Source: JANQPC01 sp039208375 (GTDB lineage: Bacteria; Pseudomonadota; Alphaproteobacteria; Rhodobacterales; Rhodobacteraceae). Taken from it: a stretch of DNA of 64,000 nt. The stretch spans positions 7,788 through 71,787 of the forward strand of contig JBCCRC010000005.1 in assembly GCA_039208375.1 (NCBI GenBank), read 5' to 3'. Below are positions 1-8,077 of the stretch, in pieces (position 1 is the first letter of the stretch; each line of letters starts with the position of its first letter). Made by a program: the position numbers and the translations under genes. The notes under the pieces are model-generated. The model was not told where the DNA came from. It saw only the letters and a program-made list of their open reading frames with translations, and made no database searches.

Positions 1-325
1 CCTACGCGCCGAGGGGATCAACCTTCCGATCCACATCGGCGTCGCGGGGCCCGCAAAACTGCAAACGCTGATCAAGTTTGCTATCGCCTGCGGCGTCGGC
101 CCCTCGCTGCGGGTTTTGCAGCGCCGGGCAATGGATGTGACAAAGCTTGTAACACCCTTTGAGCCGACTGAGCTTGTGACAGCGCTAGCCGCCCGTAAAT
201 CGGCAGACCCGGCGTTTCCCATTGATGGCGTGCATCTGTTTCCGCTGGGCGGCATCGGGGCCAGCGCCGCATGGGCGGCGGAACAGGGCGGCGATGCCCC
301 GGCGGCCGGGGAGGTAGGTCAATGA
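1..325 (+). CDS. Methylenetetrahydrofolate reductase-like protein, C-terminal part
   Basis: The reading frame is open from the left edge, so only the last 107 residues are visible. The visible part has the end of a TIM-barrel of the MetF family, with IHIGVAGPAK followed by the LIKFAIACGVGPSL helix and an end strand VHLFPLGGIGAS. This resembles the MetF paralogues that sit beside corrinoid methyltransferases in Rhodobacteraceae. It would oxidise or reduce the C1 unit on tetrahydrofolate in the cytoplasm. The stop overlaps the next start (ATGA), so the two genes are translationally coupled. The N-terminal flavin and substrate residues lie outside the window, so the exact function is inferred from the tail and the neighbours. 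Confidence 0.8.
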   Translation, partial: LRAEGINLPIHIGVAGPAKLQTLIKFAIACGVGPSLRVLQRRAMDVTKLVTPFEPTELVTALAARKSADPAFPIDGVHLFPLGGIGASAAWAAEQGGDAPAAGEVGQ

Positions 326-1281
326 CACGAACAGTCCTTGAATCGAAATCGAAAACCGTGGTGATCGGTTTTGATGAGCCCTTCTGCATCATCGGCGAGC
401 GGATCAACCCGACCGGCCGCAAAAAACTCGCAGCCGAGCTTGAAGCGGGCGATTTTTCGACCGTTGAGAAGGATGCGCTTGAGCAGGTGGCGTGCGGTGC
501 CATGGTGCTCGATGTGAATGCCGGTGTGGTCTACAACTCGAACCCCGATCCAAACATCACCGAACCGCCGCTGATGGAAAAGATGGTGGGCCTCATTCAA
601 GGGTTGGTTGACGTACCGCTTTGTATTGACTCAAGCGTACCGGGGGCGCTGGAGAAAGGGCTCGAGACGGCAGAGGGCCGTCCGCTTCTGAACTCGGTCA
701 CTGGCGAGGAAGATCGGCTTGAGGCCATTCTACCGCTTGTGAAGAAATACAACGTGCCGGTGGTCGCGATCTCGAACGACGACACCGGGATTTCGGAAGA
801 TCCCGATGTCCGCTTCGCGGTGGCCAAGAAGATCGTCGAACGAGCGGCGGATTTCGGCATACCCGCCCATGATATCGTGGTGGACCCGCTGGTTATGCCC
901 GTGGGCGCCATGGCAACTGCGGGTCGGCAGGTGTTTGATCTGGTGCGGCGGCTTCGGGACGATCTGGGCGTCAATACAACCTGCGGAGCCTCGAACATTT
1001 CCTTTGGTCTACCGAACCGTCATGGTGTGAACGCAGCCTTCCTTCCGATGGCGATTGGTGCGGGAATGACAAGCGCAATCATGAATCCGGTGCGGCCGGT
1101 GGAGATGGAGGCGGTGCGCGCGGCAAATCTATTGATGGACCACGATGCCAACGGAACGGCGTGGATCGGCTTCGCTCGGGTGCTTGAGGCCGTTACTGGA
1201 GGCGAAGGCTTTGCTGCGGCCAGCCAAGCGGCAACGGCGGCTGGCGCGGGGCGCGGGGGCCGCCGCAGGCGAAGAGCGTAG
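322..1281 (+). CDS. Methyltetrahydrofolate:corrinoid methyltransferase (pterin-binding domain)
   Basis: This 319-residue cytoplasmic protein has a single pterin-binding (dihydropteroate synthase-like) TIM barrel. Visible motifs are GERINPTGRK near residues 25-34, VLDVNAG, PLCIDSS and NSVTGE, which form the pterin pocket in MetH, AcsE and MtgC-type enzymes. It should move a methyl group between a corrinoid protein and tetrahydrofolate. The start at 322 overlaps the upstream metF-like stop and replaces a longer in-frame ATG at 271 that would lie inside metF. The last residues are an unusual glycine/arginine tail (GRGGRRRRRA) not needed for the barrel, and a similar tail is found on the activator at 2063-4099. 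The methyl donor (for example a betaine) cannot be read from this gene; no MttB-type partner is in view. Confidence 0.88.
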   Translation: MTRTVLESKSKTVVIGFDEPFCIIGERINPTGRKKLAAELEAGDFSTVEKDALEQVACGAMVLDVNAGVVYNSNPDPNITEPPLMEKMVGLIQGLVDVPLCIDSSVPGALEKGLETAEGRPLLNSVTGEEDRLEAILPLVKKYNVPVVAISNDDTGISEDPDVRFAVAKKIVERAADFGIPAHDIVVDPLVMPVGAMATAGRQVFDLVRRLRDDLGVNTTCGASNISFGLPNRHGVNAAFLPMAIGAGMTSAIMNPVRPVEMEAVRAANLLMDHDANGTAWIGFARVLEAVTGGEGFAAASQAATAAGAGRGGRRRRRA

Positions 1282-1624
1282 AAGCGTTCGGGTCGTGGTT
1301 AATAGTCCGCTAAGCGCGCCTCTGCTGCCATGCGGGAATGGAGATTGTTCTCCGGCAACGCGACCCCGAGCGCTGGATCCGAGTGATCTTCGGCGCCAAG
1401 GCGGCACAGTGTGGCATCGATGTGCTATGCGCAGAAGCATGGATCGAACGCGGATAGCTGCTTACCGCTATCTGCAACGAGGGCAGGATTCGCGTGAATT
1501 GCGGGTGCCGTCCCTAGCTCTTCGACGAAAGCCTGCTTCGATCTTCCTGCAGAAAACCGAAAACCCGTTCAAAGCGCCTCGGCCAAGCCGCCTAATGCAT
1601 GGGTTGGGCGCCCTTGGCCCTCCC
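1282..1624. other. Gene-poor stretch between methyltransferase and small membrane gene
   Basis: No convincing gene is visible. An open frame of 39 codons on the plus strand starts at 1338 (MEIVLRQRDPERW) with no recognisable domain and no clear ribosome-binding site. The longer plus frame that runs through to 1864 is antisense to the membrane gene and rich in Arg/His/Gln, which is typical of a shadow. In related genomes this position is sometimes filled by a small extra gene of the C1 cluster, so decayed coding sequence is possible. I see no hairpin with a T tract. Confidence 0.4.
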
Positions 1625-1888
1625 CTACACTGCTTGCCGGGCCATCACCCAATGCAGAGGCACCAAAAGCAAGAGATAGAGCGTCGCCAACGGCATCCCC
1701 AAAACCAGCACCAAAGCCGCAAGGTTCGCGCCAGTCATCATGCCAATCACAAAGATCGCCAAAGCTGCGCCCATGAAGAGCGCCGGAAGCACCGCAGCCA
1801 CCTGCCATGCCTCGCGCATCCGGCGCAGCGCCAGCCACTGCAGCGCAAGATAAAGAAGCGGTAAAAAGAGAAGTAGGGAATCTGTCAT
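1625..1888 (-). CDS. Small two- to three-helix membrane protein, function unknown
   Basis: The 87-residue product begins MTDSLLLFLPLLYLALQWLA and is nearly all hydrophobic, with segments at about residues 3-17, 25-47 and 52-75 separated by short charged loops (RRMREA near residue 20). It would sit in the inner membrane. I chose the ATG at 1888 because the preceding in-frame residues are hydrophilic and compositionally unlike a signal or helix. It lies opposite to the corrinoid genes and ends in the gene-poor stretch. I do not recognise a family, so whether it is functionally tied to the C1 genes is open. Confidence 0.6.
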   Translation of the reverse strand: MTDSLLLFLPLLYLALQWLALRRMREAWQVAAVLPALFMGAALAIFVIGMMTGANLAALVLVLGMPLATLYLLLLVPLHWVMARQAV

Positions 1889-2062
1889 GATGCCATCGTG
1901 GTCTTGCCTGTTGGCGTTCTGGAAATCCCATCGCACGCCATTGTGGCAACAGGCAGACGGGGCTGTGGCGCACATGGGCGAAAATGTGCCATGTGGTCGC
2001 TTTCCCGTGGGCAATAATCCGTTATCTCGTGGCATGTCGGCAACGAAGGAAAGGGCCGAGGG

Positions 2063-4099
2063 ATGAGTAAAGAGGCACAGGTGATCTTCACGCCGTCAGG
2101 CAAGCGTGGCCATGTCGCGCGAGGCACCACTGTGCTCGACGCTGCACGGCAGCTGGGCGTGGATCTCGACAGCGTTTGCGGCGGTCGGGGCATCTGCTCG
2201 AAATGCCAGGTCTCCCCCGGAAGCGGCGCTTTCCCAAAACACGGCGTGAGCGTTTCCGAAAGCGCCCTCTCCCCTTGGAATGCGGTAGAGGCGCGGTATG
2301 ACAGTATTCGCGGATTGGCCCCGGGCCGGCGCCTCGGATGCCAAGCCACCATTGAAAGCGACGTCGTCATCGACGTGCCGCGCGAGAGCCAAGTGCACAA
2401 GCAAGTCGTGCGGAAGGCAGCGGCTGAGCGCGAGATCGCCATGGATCCCGCAACACGCCTTGTCTACGTTGAGGTGCCGGAACCGGATATGCATAGCCCG
2501 ACGGGCGATCTTCAACGTCTGAACGAGGCTTTGACCGATCAATGGGGCATCGGCGGTGTCGAAGCGCCGCTCCACATCCTCACGCGCCTTCAGACCGAAC
2601 TCCGAAAGGGCGAATGGGCCGTTACCCTTGCGCTTTACCAATGCAGCGACGATCAACACCGCATCATCGATCTCTGGCCGGGGTTTCGCGAGGCGCCGCT
2701 CTATGGTTTGGCAATCGATCTGGGCTCTACGACCATCGCCGCGCATCTGACTGATTTGGGTACGGGCGCCGTGATCGCTTCGGCCGGTGTCATGAACCCG
2801 CAGATCCGATTTGGGGAGGATCTGATGAGCCGCGTGAGCTACGCAATGATGAATCCGGGCGGCGCGGCCGAGATGACAGCCGCTGTGCGCGAGGCAATTG
2901 ACGCGCTGGCGCGCGAGATCGCCGACGCGGGTGCGATCGACAGCGAAAGCATCGTTGAGGCCGTGATCGTATGTAACCCGGTGATGCACCATATCCTGAT
3001 CGGTGTTGATCCGGTTGAATTGGGCCAAGCGCCTTTTGCGCTGGTCACGTCCGATGCGCTGACCATCGGTGCCGCGGAGCTTGGGCTCACGGCCCTCAAT
3101 CGCGGCGCGCAGATCTATCTCTTGCCCTGCATCGCAGGCCACGTGGGCGCCGACGCGGCGGCGGTCGCGCTGTCCGAAGAGCCCAACCGATCCAAGGATC
3201 TGGTGTTGATTGTCGATGTCGGCACGAACGCCGAAATCCTGCTGGGCGATGAAACCCGGGTTCTGGCATGTTCCTCACCCACCGGCCCGGCCTTCGAGGG
3301 CGCGCAGATCAGCGCGGGGCAACGCGCCGCCCCGGGGGCCATTGAGCGGGTGGAGATCAACCCAGCCACCAAGGAGCCACGTTTTCGGGTCATCGGGTGC
3401 GAGCTTTGGTCAGACGATCCCGGTTTCGAGTCAGCAACGGCAGAGACCGGCATCACCGGTATCTGCGGATCGGGGATCATCGAGGCCGTGGCTGAACTGC
3501 GCCTGGCGGGTTTGGTGGACAGGGGTGGCCTTATGGGTTCACCCGAGGCCACGGGCAGCGCACGGATGATACCCGACGGGCGCACTTATGCCTACCTGCT
3601 CCACGACGGCGGCGCCGAGGGCGGCAGACGCATCAGCGTCACGCAGAGCGACATTCGGGCCATCCAGCTTGCGAAATCCGCGCTCTACGCCGGGGCGCGG
3701 CTGCTGATGGATGAAATCGGCACAGATACGGTCGATCGCGTGGTACTTGCCGGGGCATTCGGCGCGCATATCTCGCCCAAACATGCCATGGTGCTTGGCA
3801 TGATCCCCGACGCGCCGCTGGACAAGGTGACAAGCGCCGGGAATGCCGCAGGCACCGGCGCACGCATCGCGCTGTGCAACCGGGCCGCACGGGCACGGAT
3901 CGAGCAAACGGTGCGCCACATCACAAAGGTCGAAACCGCCGTCGAGCCTAGGTTTCAGGAGCATTTTGTGGCGGCGAACGCGATCCCACATGCCACAGCC
4001 CCGTTCGATCGGCTGAATGCGGCCGTCGATCTTCCCGACGTAGCGTTTAACGCCGCCAGCGAGGGCGCATCGGGCCGCCGGCGGCGGCGTAGGGCGTAG
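2063..4099 (+). CDS. Corrinoid-activation protein: [2Fe-2S] ferredoxin domain plus ASKHA (DUF4445) domain
   Basis: The 678-residue protein has an N-terminal plant-type ferredoxin domain with Cys39, Cys45, Cys48 (CGGRGICSKC) and Cys93. A large C-terminal ASKHA region starts near residue 213 (YGLAIDLGSTTIAAHL), with ATP-fold motifs VLIVDVGTNAEILLG and VVLAGAFGAHIS. This is the layout of RACo/RamA-like reductive activators, which use ATP to return an oxidised Co(II) corrinoid to Co(I). It would service the methyltransferase upstream. GGAAAGGGCCGAGGGATG supplies a ribosome-binding site. The protein ends in GRRRRRRA, a tail like that of the methyltransferase at 322-1281. The family is clear; the partner corrinoid protein is not in the window. 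Confidence 0.88.
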   Translation: MSKEAQVIFTPSGKRGHVARGTTVLDAARQLGVDLDSVCGGRGICSKCQVSPGSGAFPKHGVSVSESALSPWNAVEARYDSIRGLAPGRRLGCQATIESDVVIDVPRESQVHKQVVRKAAAEREIAMDPATRLVYVEVPEPDMHSPTGDLQRLNEALTDQWGIGGVEAPLHILTRLQTELRKGEWAVTLALYQCSDDQHRIIDLWPGFREAPLYGLAIDLGSTTIAAHLTDLGTGAVIASAGVMNPQIRFGEDLMSRVSYAMMNPGGAAEMTAAVREAIDALAREIADAGAIDSESIVEAVIVCNPVMHHILIGVDPVELGQAPFALVTSDALTIGAAELGLTALNRGAQIYLLPCIAGHVGADAAAVALSEEPNRSKDLVLIVDVGTNAEILLGDETRVLACSSPTGPAFEGAQISAGQRAAPGAIERVEINPATKEPRFRVIGCELWSDDPGFESATAETGITGICGSGIIEAVAELRLAGLVDRGGLMGSPEATGSARMIPDGRTYAYLLHDGGAEGGRRISVTQSDIRAIQLAKSALYAGARLLMDEIGTDTVDRVVLAGAFGAHISPKHAMVLGMIPDAPLDKVTSAGNAAGTGARIALCNRAARARIEQTVRHITKVETAVEPRFQEHFVAANAIPHATAPFDRLNAAVDLPDVAFNAASEGASGRRRRRRA

Positions 4100-4111
4100 G
4101 TGCGCCAAACA

Positions 4112-5605
4112 TCAGCGCCACCCCTCGTAGAAGGCGCGTACCGGCCCGACGAGATCGCGGGCGAGTTTCTTTTGAGCGGCTTCGGCGAACGAGTTCTCAC
4201 GATGAAGCGCGCGTGAGATGGCTTCGAGAATGCTAGCCTGGTCGACGTTTGGAAACGTGCCCTGATGATAAACTGTTTCACCGCCCACCAGAACGCTTTC
4301 CACGGCCGCTGGCTTGGCGCGGCGTAGAATAACGTCGACCAGCGGGATGGCCGGATCCTGAAAGGGCCGTGTGATGGCATCCCAATCAAGAAGCACGATA
4401 TCGGCGTAGCACCCCGGTTCAAGCCGACCGATGCGCCCGCGAAAGGGTGTTGTGGCCGCGCCATGCTCGGTGGCCATGCGCAGTATCTCTGGCGCGGTCG
4501 GGCAAGGCGCGTCATGGCCGGCGGGCCGGTGCAGCGTCAGCGCAAGGCGCATCTCCTGAAGCATGTCGCGGTCATCATTGATCCCGGCCTCGTCGATCCC
4601 TAATGCGACTGGGGTGCCGCTGGACAGGAAGGCATTTAGGTCGGCGCGCCCACTTTTGAGCCGCAGGTTGGACGAACAGTTATGGCAAAGGCACGCGCCC
4701 CGTTCCGCAACGAGCGCAACATCATCTTCTGTCATCCAAACACCATGACCGATCGTCATGTCAGGCCCCAGAAGGCCAAAACGATCCACATGAGCCACGG
4801 CTGACCCACCCGTGCGCCGCTGTGCGTATTCTGCCTGATACGGTGTTTCGAGAAGGTGCATGTGCATCGGTGCGCCGGTCTCTTCCGCCACGCGCGCAGT
4901 GCTTTCAAGGGCCTTATCTGACAACCAGTGAAGATTGGAGGGCGCGAGTTGGATGGCAATCCGGCTCTCCCCCTCCCAGTGCTGGCGCAACGCGTGGAAC
5001 ACTGAGATCTGGTCTTCGAGGGAAAGGCCGAATCCGGCGAGGTAGGCGGCGGTCGGACCCCGCAAGTCAGGCGGCAGGGTTTCGATAAAGTCTTCATCGG
5101 CGGCGTAAACCATCCGACACTGATCTCGGAACGCAAAAGAGTATGACGCCCGCATCCCAATCTCGGTATAAGCCCCGACAATCGCATTGGCACGCGCCAC
5201 AACAGCGTGGACATCACCGGGCGCCCGGCTGTGCAAATGCTGAACCGTCGTGACACCAGACGCGATCATCTCGAAAGCCGCAAATAGCGTATCTAGCCTT
5301 GGATCGATGTCGCGCATGGCAAGGCGTTCGGGAAACCACAACTCCAACGGCTGATCCCGCGCGCCGAGCTGAAATGGCGTAAGGCCCACATGGTGATGGG
5401 CATTGATCAATCCCGGTATCGCGATGCGCCCACGCCCGCCCACTTCGGTTGCCCCGGGATACAAGCGCCGCACGTCTGCGGTTGGGCCAATCGCAGCGAC
5501 AAAGCCATCTTCCACAAGAATTGCGGAGTCGCTGACAATCTGCAGCGTACCATCCGCGTCGATCCCCGTGACGATATGATCTGCGATGACGAGCAAGGGC
5601 GTCAT
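4112..5605 (-). CDS. Amidohydrolase-superfamily protein (cytosine/SAH/AtzB-type deaminase family), last gene of island operon
   Basis: The 497-residue metal-dependent hydrolase has a complete mononuclear metal site. His70 and His72 are in INAHHHVGL, with a His in MHMHLLETPY, a His in IGHGVWMT and an Asp in LGIDEAGIND. The flanking beta-sandwich segments of the SsnA/AtzB/5'-deoxyadenosine deaminase group are present at both ends. Such enzymes remove an amino or other leaving group from heterocycles, or hydrolyse cyclic amides. The ATG at 5605 overlaps the stop of the racemase-fold gene, making this the seventh and last gene of the operon starting at 10986. A longer upstream frame to 5935 would overlap that gene heavily and is rejected. 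The substrate is unknown. Confidence 0.85.
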   Translation of the reverse strand: MTPLLVIADHIVTGIDADGTLQIVSDSAILVEDGFVAAIGPTADVRRLYPGATEVGGRGRIAIPGLINAHHHVGLTPFQLGARDQPLELWFPERLAMRDIDPRLDTLFAAFEMIASGVTTVQHLHSRAPGDVHAVVARANAIVGAYTEIGMRASYSFAFRDQCRMVYAADEDFIETLPPDLRGPTAAYLAGFGLSLEDQISVFHALRQHWEGESRIAIQLAPSNLHWLSDKALESTARVAEETGAPMHMHLLETPYQAEYAQRRTGGSAVAHVDRFGLLGPDMTIGHGVWMTEDDVALVAERGACLCHNCSSNLRLKSGRADLNAFLSSGTPVALGIDEAGINDDRDMLQEMRLALTLHRPAGHDAPCPTAPEILRMATEHGAATTPFRGRIGRLEPGCYADIVLLDWDAITRPFQDPAIPLVDVILRRAKPAAVESVLVGGETVYHQGTFPNVDQASILEAISRALHRENSFAEAAQKKLARDLVGPVRAFYEGWR

Positions 5606-6255
5606 CGCACAGCCGTTTCTTGCATGCGCCGGAGCGAGAGGCGCACGGCCGCGGGAATGGGCTCGATGATTGGAACAGGGCTGACGGCCGAAAGCTCTTG
5701 CGCTGCGCGTGCAAGCGGCCCGCCGCCGACTACGATGGCCTCTGCCCCACCATCGCGCACGGCATCTTGGATGGCGACGCGGAGTGCGGCCGCGAGATCG
5801 GCAGCGTTGGTGGTGGTTTCCACCGGATCGCCAGGTGTGGTCCACGTACCCGCAAAGTGGCTGTGGCCATAGCGTGCCGCAGTGGCGGCAATCTGCTCTT
5901 TGAGGTCCGGTGTCGTTGTCACCACCGCAAAACACCGCCCCCCAGAAGCGGCTTCGGCCATGCCGGCCTCGGCAATCCCTGTAATGGGCACTGTCAGCCT
6001 TTGGCGGAGGTCTGAAAGGCCAGGATCGCCGAAGGCTGCCACGATGACGGCATCAGCGCCCTGAAGGTCTGGTATGAGCGCCACCACAGCGTCCGCCGCG
6101 CGGGCGAGCGACCCGGGCTCGGTGATGAGAGAAGCGCCAAATGGGGCGGTCAACCCCGACACCGCTACTCCTGACACAGCTTCGCGAGATGCGATCCCTA
6201 CCATCACCTCTGTGGTCGTTATAGACGTGTTCGGGTTCACAAGCGCAAGCTTCAT
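5602..6255 (-). CDS. Asp/Glu/hydantoin racemase-fold protein lacking both catalytic cysteines
   Basis: The 217-residue protein opens with LALVNPNTS, the signature start of the hydantoin/aspartate/glutamate racemase family, and has the expected length. Family racemases use one cysteine in an ACFGDPG-like loop and a second in a GCAGM-like loop. Here the first loop reads AAFGDPG with Ala74 at the cysteine position. The second reads VVGGGPL with glycine near residue 178. The only cysteine is Cys108, outside both loops. A two-base racemisation by thiols is therefore not possible in the usual way, so it may be an isomerase, lyase or hydrolase of the same fold, or a binding protein. It overlaps its neighbours on both sides by 4 bases. 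Confidence 0.82.
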   Translation of the reverse strand: MKLALVNPNTSITTTEVMVGIASREAVSGVAVSGLTAPFGASLITEPGSLARAADAVVALIPDLQGADAVIVAAFGDPGLSDLRQRLTVPITGIAEAGMAEAASGGRCFAVVTTTPDLKEQIAATAARYGHSHFAGTWTTPGDPVETTTNAADLAAALRVAIQDAVRDGGAEAIVVGGGPLARAAQELSAVSPVPIIEPIPAAVRLSLRRMQETAVR

Positions 6256-7136
6256 CCCCCGTCCTCACAAAACGCACGAGCGATATCGGCACGGCGCGCG
6301 ATCCAAATCCGCTCGCGGCGGCGTTCAAGTTCTGCAAGAATCCCGGCGAAGGCTTTGAAACGCCCCGGCCGCCCAACGATGCGCAGGTGAAAGCCGATAT
6401 TCAGAAGGCGCGGCTTCCCCGCCTTCGCCTCATCTTCCAGCACATCAAGAGCATCTCTGACATAATCCACCATCTCAACCGCGCGCACGAACCCGTTGGG
6501 ATGGAAGAATTTCATGTCGTTTGTGTCGAGTGCGTAAGGCACGACGAGTAGGCCGCTGGGATCACGGTAGGGCAAATCGTCGTCAAACCCGTTCGACGTA
6601 TAAAGATACCCGCGCTCGGCCAGAAGGTCGCGCGTCCAGGGGCTTTCCGCGCCCCGACAGAAAAAGCCTACGGGACGCTCGCCTGATGCCGCGTAAAGCG
6701 CCTCACCCGCCCGATCAAGATCGGCGGCTTCGTCCGCCGCGCTTTCGTAATTCGCATGCGGCCGCCAGATCCAACCATGGTTCGCCACTTCGTGGCCGGC
6801 CGCCGCCAAACGCGACAGCACGGGCGCCGCGCGTGTGGCTGCCCGGCCGCAGGCAAAGATCGTTGCGGGGATATTGTACCGCTCCAGCGCATCCATCATT
6901 CGCCAGACGCCCGCTCGCGTGCCGTATCCGAAAATCTGTGCCTGACCCGGATCGGGTTTGCCCTCGGGCACGACCGAGATGACCTCACCGATGCGTTCAC
7001 TCACGGGATCACCATCTAGAACCTGCTGTTCGGCACCTTCCTCGAAGTTGACGGCGACGGACACGGCCAGGCGCACGCCACCGGGCCACGTAAAGTCTGG
7101 CCACGCACCGCCATATCCCACAAGATCCCGGCTCAC
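6252..7136 (-). CDS. Polysaccharide deacetylase/PuuE allantoinase-like protein 1
   Basis: The 294-residue NodB-fold protein resembles metal-independent PuuE allantoinases more than chitin deacetylases. It begins with a WPGGVRLAVSVAVNFEEG strand and has FGYGTRAGVWR, GHEVANHGWIWRPHANY and a C-terminal NIGFHLRIVGRPGR. The canonical TFDDG metal motif of deacetylases is replaced by NFEEG. A GTG start at 7136 overlaps the stop of the second deacetylase (GTGA) and gives the family length; the longer frame to 7244 starts inside that gene. It probably opens a cyclic or linear amide in the cytoplasm, as no signal peptide is seen. The substrate is not predictable beyond the operon context. Confidence 0.82.
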   Translation of the reverse strand: MSRDLVGYGGAWPDFTWPGGVRLAVSVAVNFEEGAEQQVLDGDPVSERIGEVISVVPEGKPDPGQAQIFGYGTRAGVWRMMDALERYNIPATIFACGRAATRAAPVLSRLAAAGHEVANHGWIWRPHANYESAADEAADLDRAGEALYAASGERPVGFFCRGAESPWTRDLLAERGYLYTSNGFDDDLPYRDPSGLLVVPYALDTNDMKFFHPNGFVRAVEMVDYVRDALDVLEDEAKAGKPRLLNIGFHLRIVGRPGRFKAFAGILAELERRRERIWIARRADIARAFCEDGG

Positions 7137-8077
7137 GGCGCAACGCCCGGGGCAAAACCCGCCGGGCACGGTCGTGCCACCCAGGGCGGGAGGCCAAGGC
7201 CCGCGCGCCAAGCCGCGGCAATCTGGGCACGCGTCGCAAACCAAACCCCATCGCGGGCCAGCGCATAGTCCAAAAACGCCTCAAGCCCCCCTATGCGGCC
7301 GGGGCGCCCGATGATCCGGGTGTGAAGCCCGATCGAGAGCATGCGCGGCGCGTCGGCGCCCTCGGCCCAAAGCCTGTCAAACGCCGCGGTGCAGTAGCGC
7401 GCGAAGTCTTCGCCAAAGACGAAGCCGCCCCCGTTGTAAAACCGCATATCGTTGGTATCAAAGGCATACGGCAGAACCACATGAGGGCCCCCCGGTGTCT
7501 CGACTGTATATGGCAGATCGTCGTTATAAGCGTTGCTGTCATAGAGAAACCCGCCCTGCTCAATCAATAGATCCCGCGTGCGTTCCGAGGTGGCCGACCG
7601 CGTGTGCCACCCTATTGGTGCGGATCCCGCGGCCCGTTCAAGCGCGGAAACGGTGCGCGCGATGGCGCGGCGCTCGTCGGCCTCGGGCATTGTGGCGTGC
7701 CGCTCCCACCGCCAGCCGTGTGCGGCCACCTCATGACCATCGGCAACCGCGTCGGACGCGATCCAGGGCGTCGCTTCAATAGCCCTGCCGCAGGCATTCA
7801 GCGTGACATGGATATTGCGCTCTCGAAGGACGTCGCGGATGCGCGGCCATCCGGCGCGCGGCCCATATTCAAAGTGGCTTTCCATACAAAGGTCGCGCGC
7901 GCCGTCGACGCGCTCGACAGCCTCATAGATGTGCTCGTTGTGCGCATCGCCGGCGCCGAGGCTGAGTTCGGCGCCCTCTTCGATGTTCACTACGATTGAT
8001 ACTGCGAGGCGCGCCTTCCCGGGCCAGATGATATCGGGCGCGCCGCTGCGGTATCCTTCGAAGTCGCGCGCGGTCAT
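7133..8077 (-). CDS. Polysaccharide deacetylase/PuuE allantoinase-like protein 2
   Basis: The 314-residue protein is a paralogue of the preceding deacetylase. Matching landmarks are IWPGKARLAVSIVVNIEEG, FEYGPRAGWPRI, GHEVAAHGWRWERHATM and LSIGLHTRIIGRPGR. It carries about 20 extra C-terminal residues rich in Pro/Ala/Gly. The NIEEG sequence again stands where metal-binding deacetylases have TFDDG, and the GHE..AHGWRW stretch is typical of PuuE-type enzymes. No signal peptide is present. Overlaps of 4 bases on both sides indicate tight coupling in the operon. Two divergent copies side by side suggest two successive or alternative C-N hydrolysis steps, although redundancy is possible. Confidence 0.83.
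   Translation of the reverse strand: MTARDFEGYRSGAPDIIWPGKARLAVSIVVNIEEGAELSLGAGDAHNEHIYEAVERVDGARDLCMESHFEYGPRAGWPRIRDVLRERNIHVTLNACGRAIEATPWIASDAVADGHEVAAHGWRWERHATMPEADERRAIARTVSALERAAGSAPIGWHTRSATSERTRDLLIEQGGFLYDSNAYNDDLPYTVETPGGPHVVLPYAFDTNDMRFYNGGGFVFGEDFARYCTAAFDRLWAEGADAPRMLSIGLHTRIIGRPGRIGGLEAFLDYALARDGVWFATRAQIAAAWRAGLGLPPWVARPCPAGFAPGVAP

Noticed and set aside
1145..1864. Plus-strand frame of 239 codons after the methyltransferase
   Set aside because: The residues are Arg/Gln/His-rich without a domain, it overlaps the methyltransferase end in another frame and is antisense to the membrane gene.
2096..3142. 348-codon open frame on the minus strand
   Set aside because: It is antisense to the clearly conserved corrinoid activator and has no recognisable domain or ribosome-binding site.
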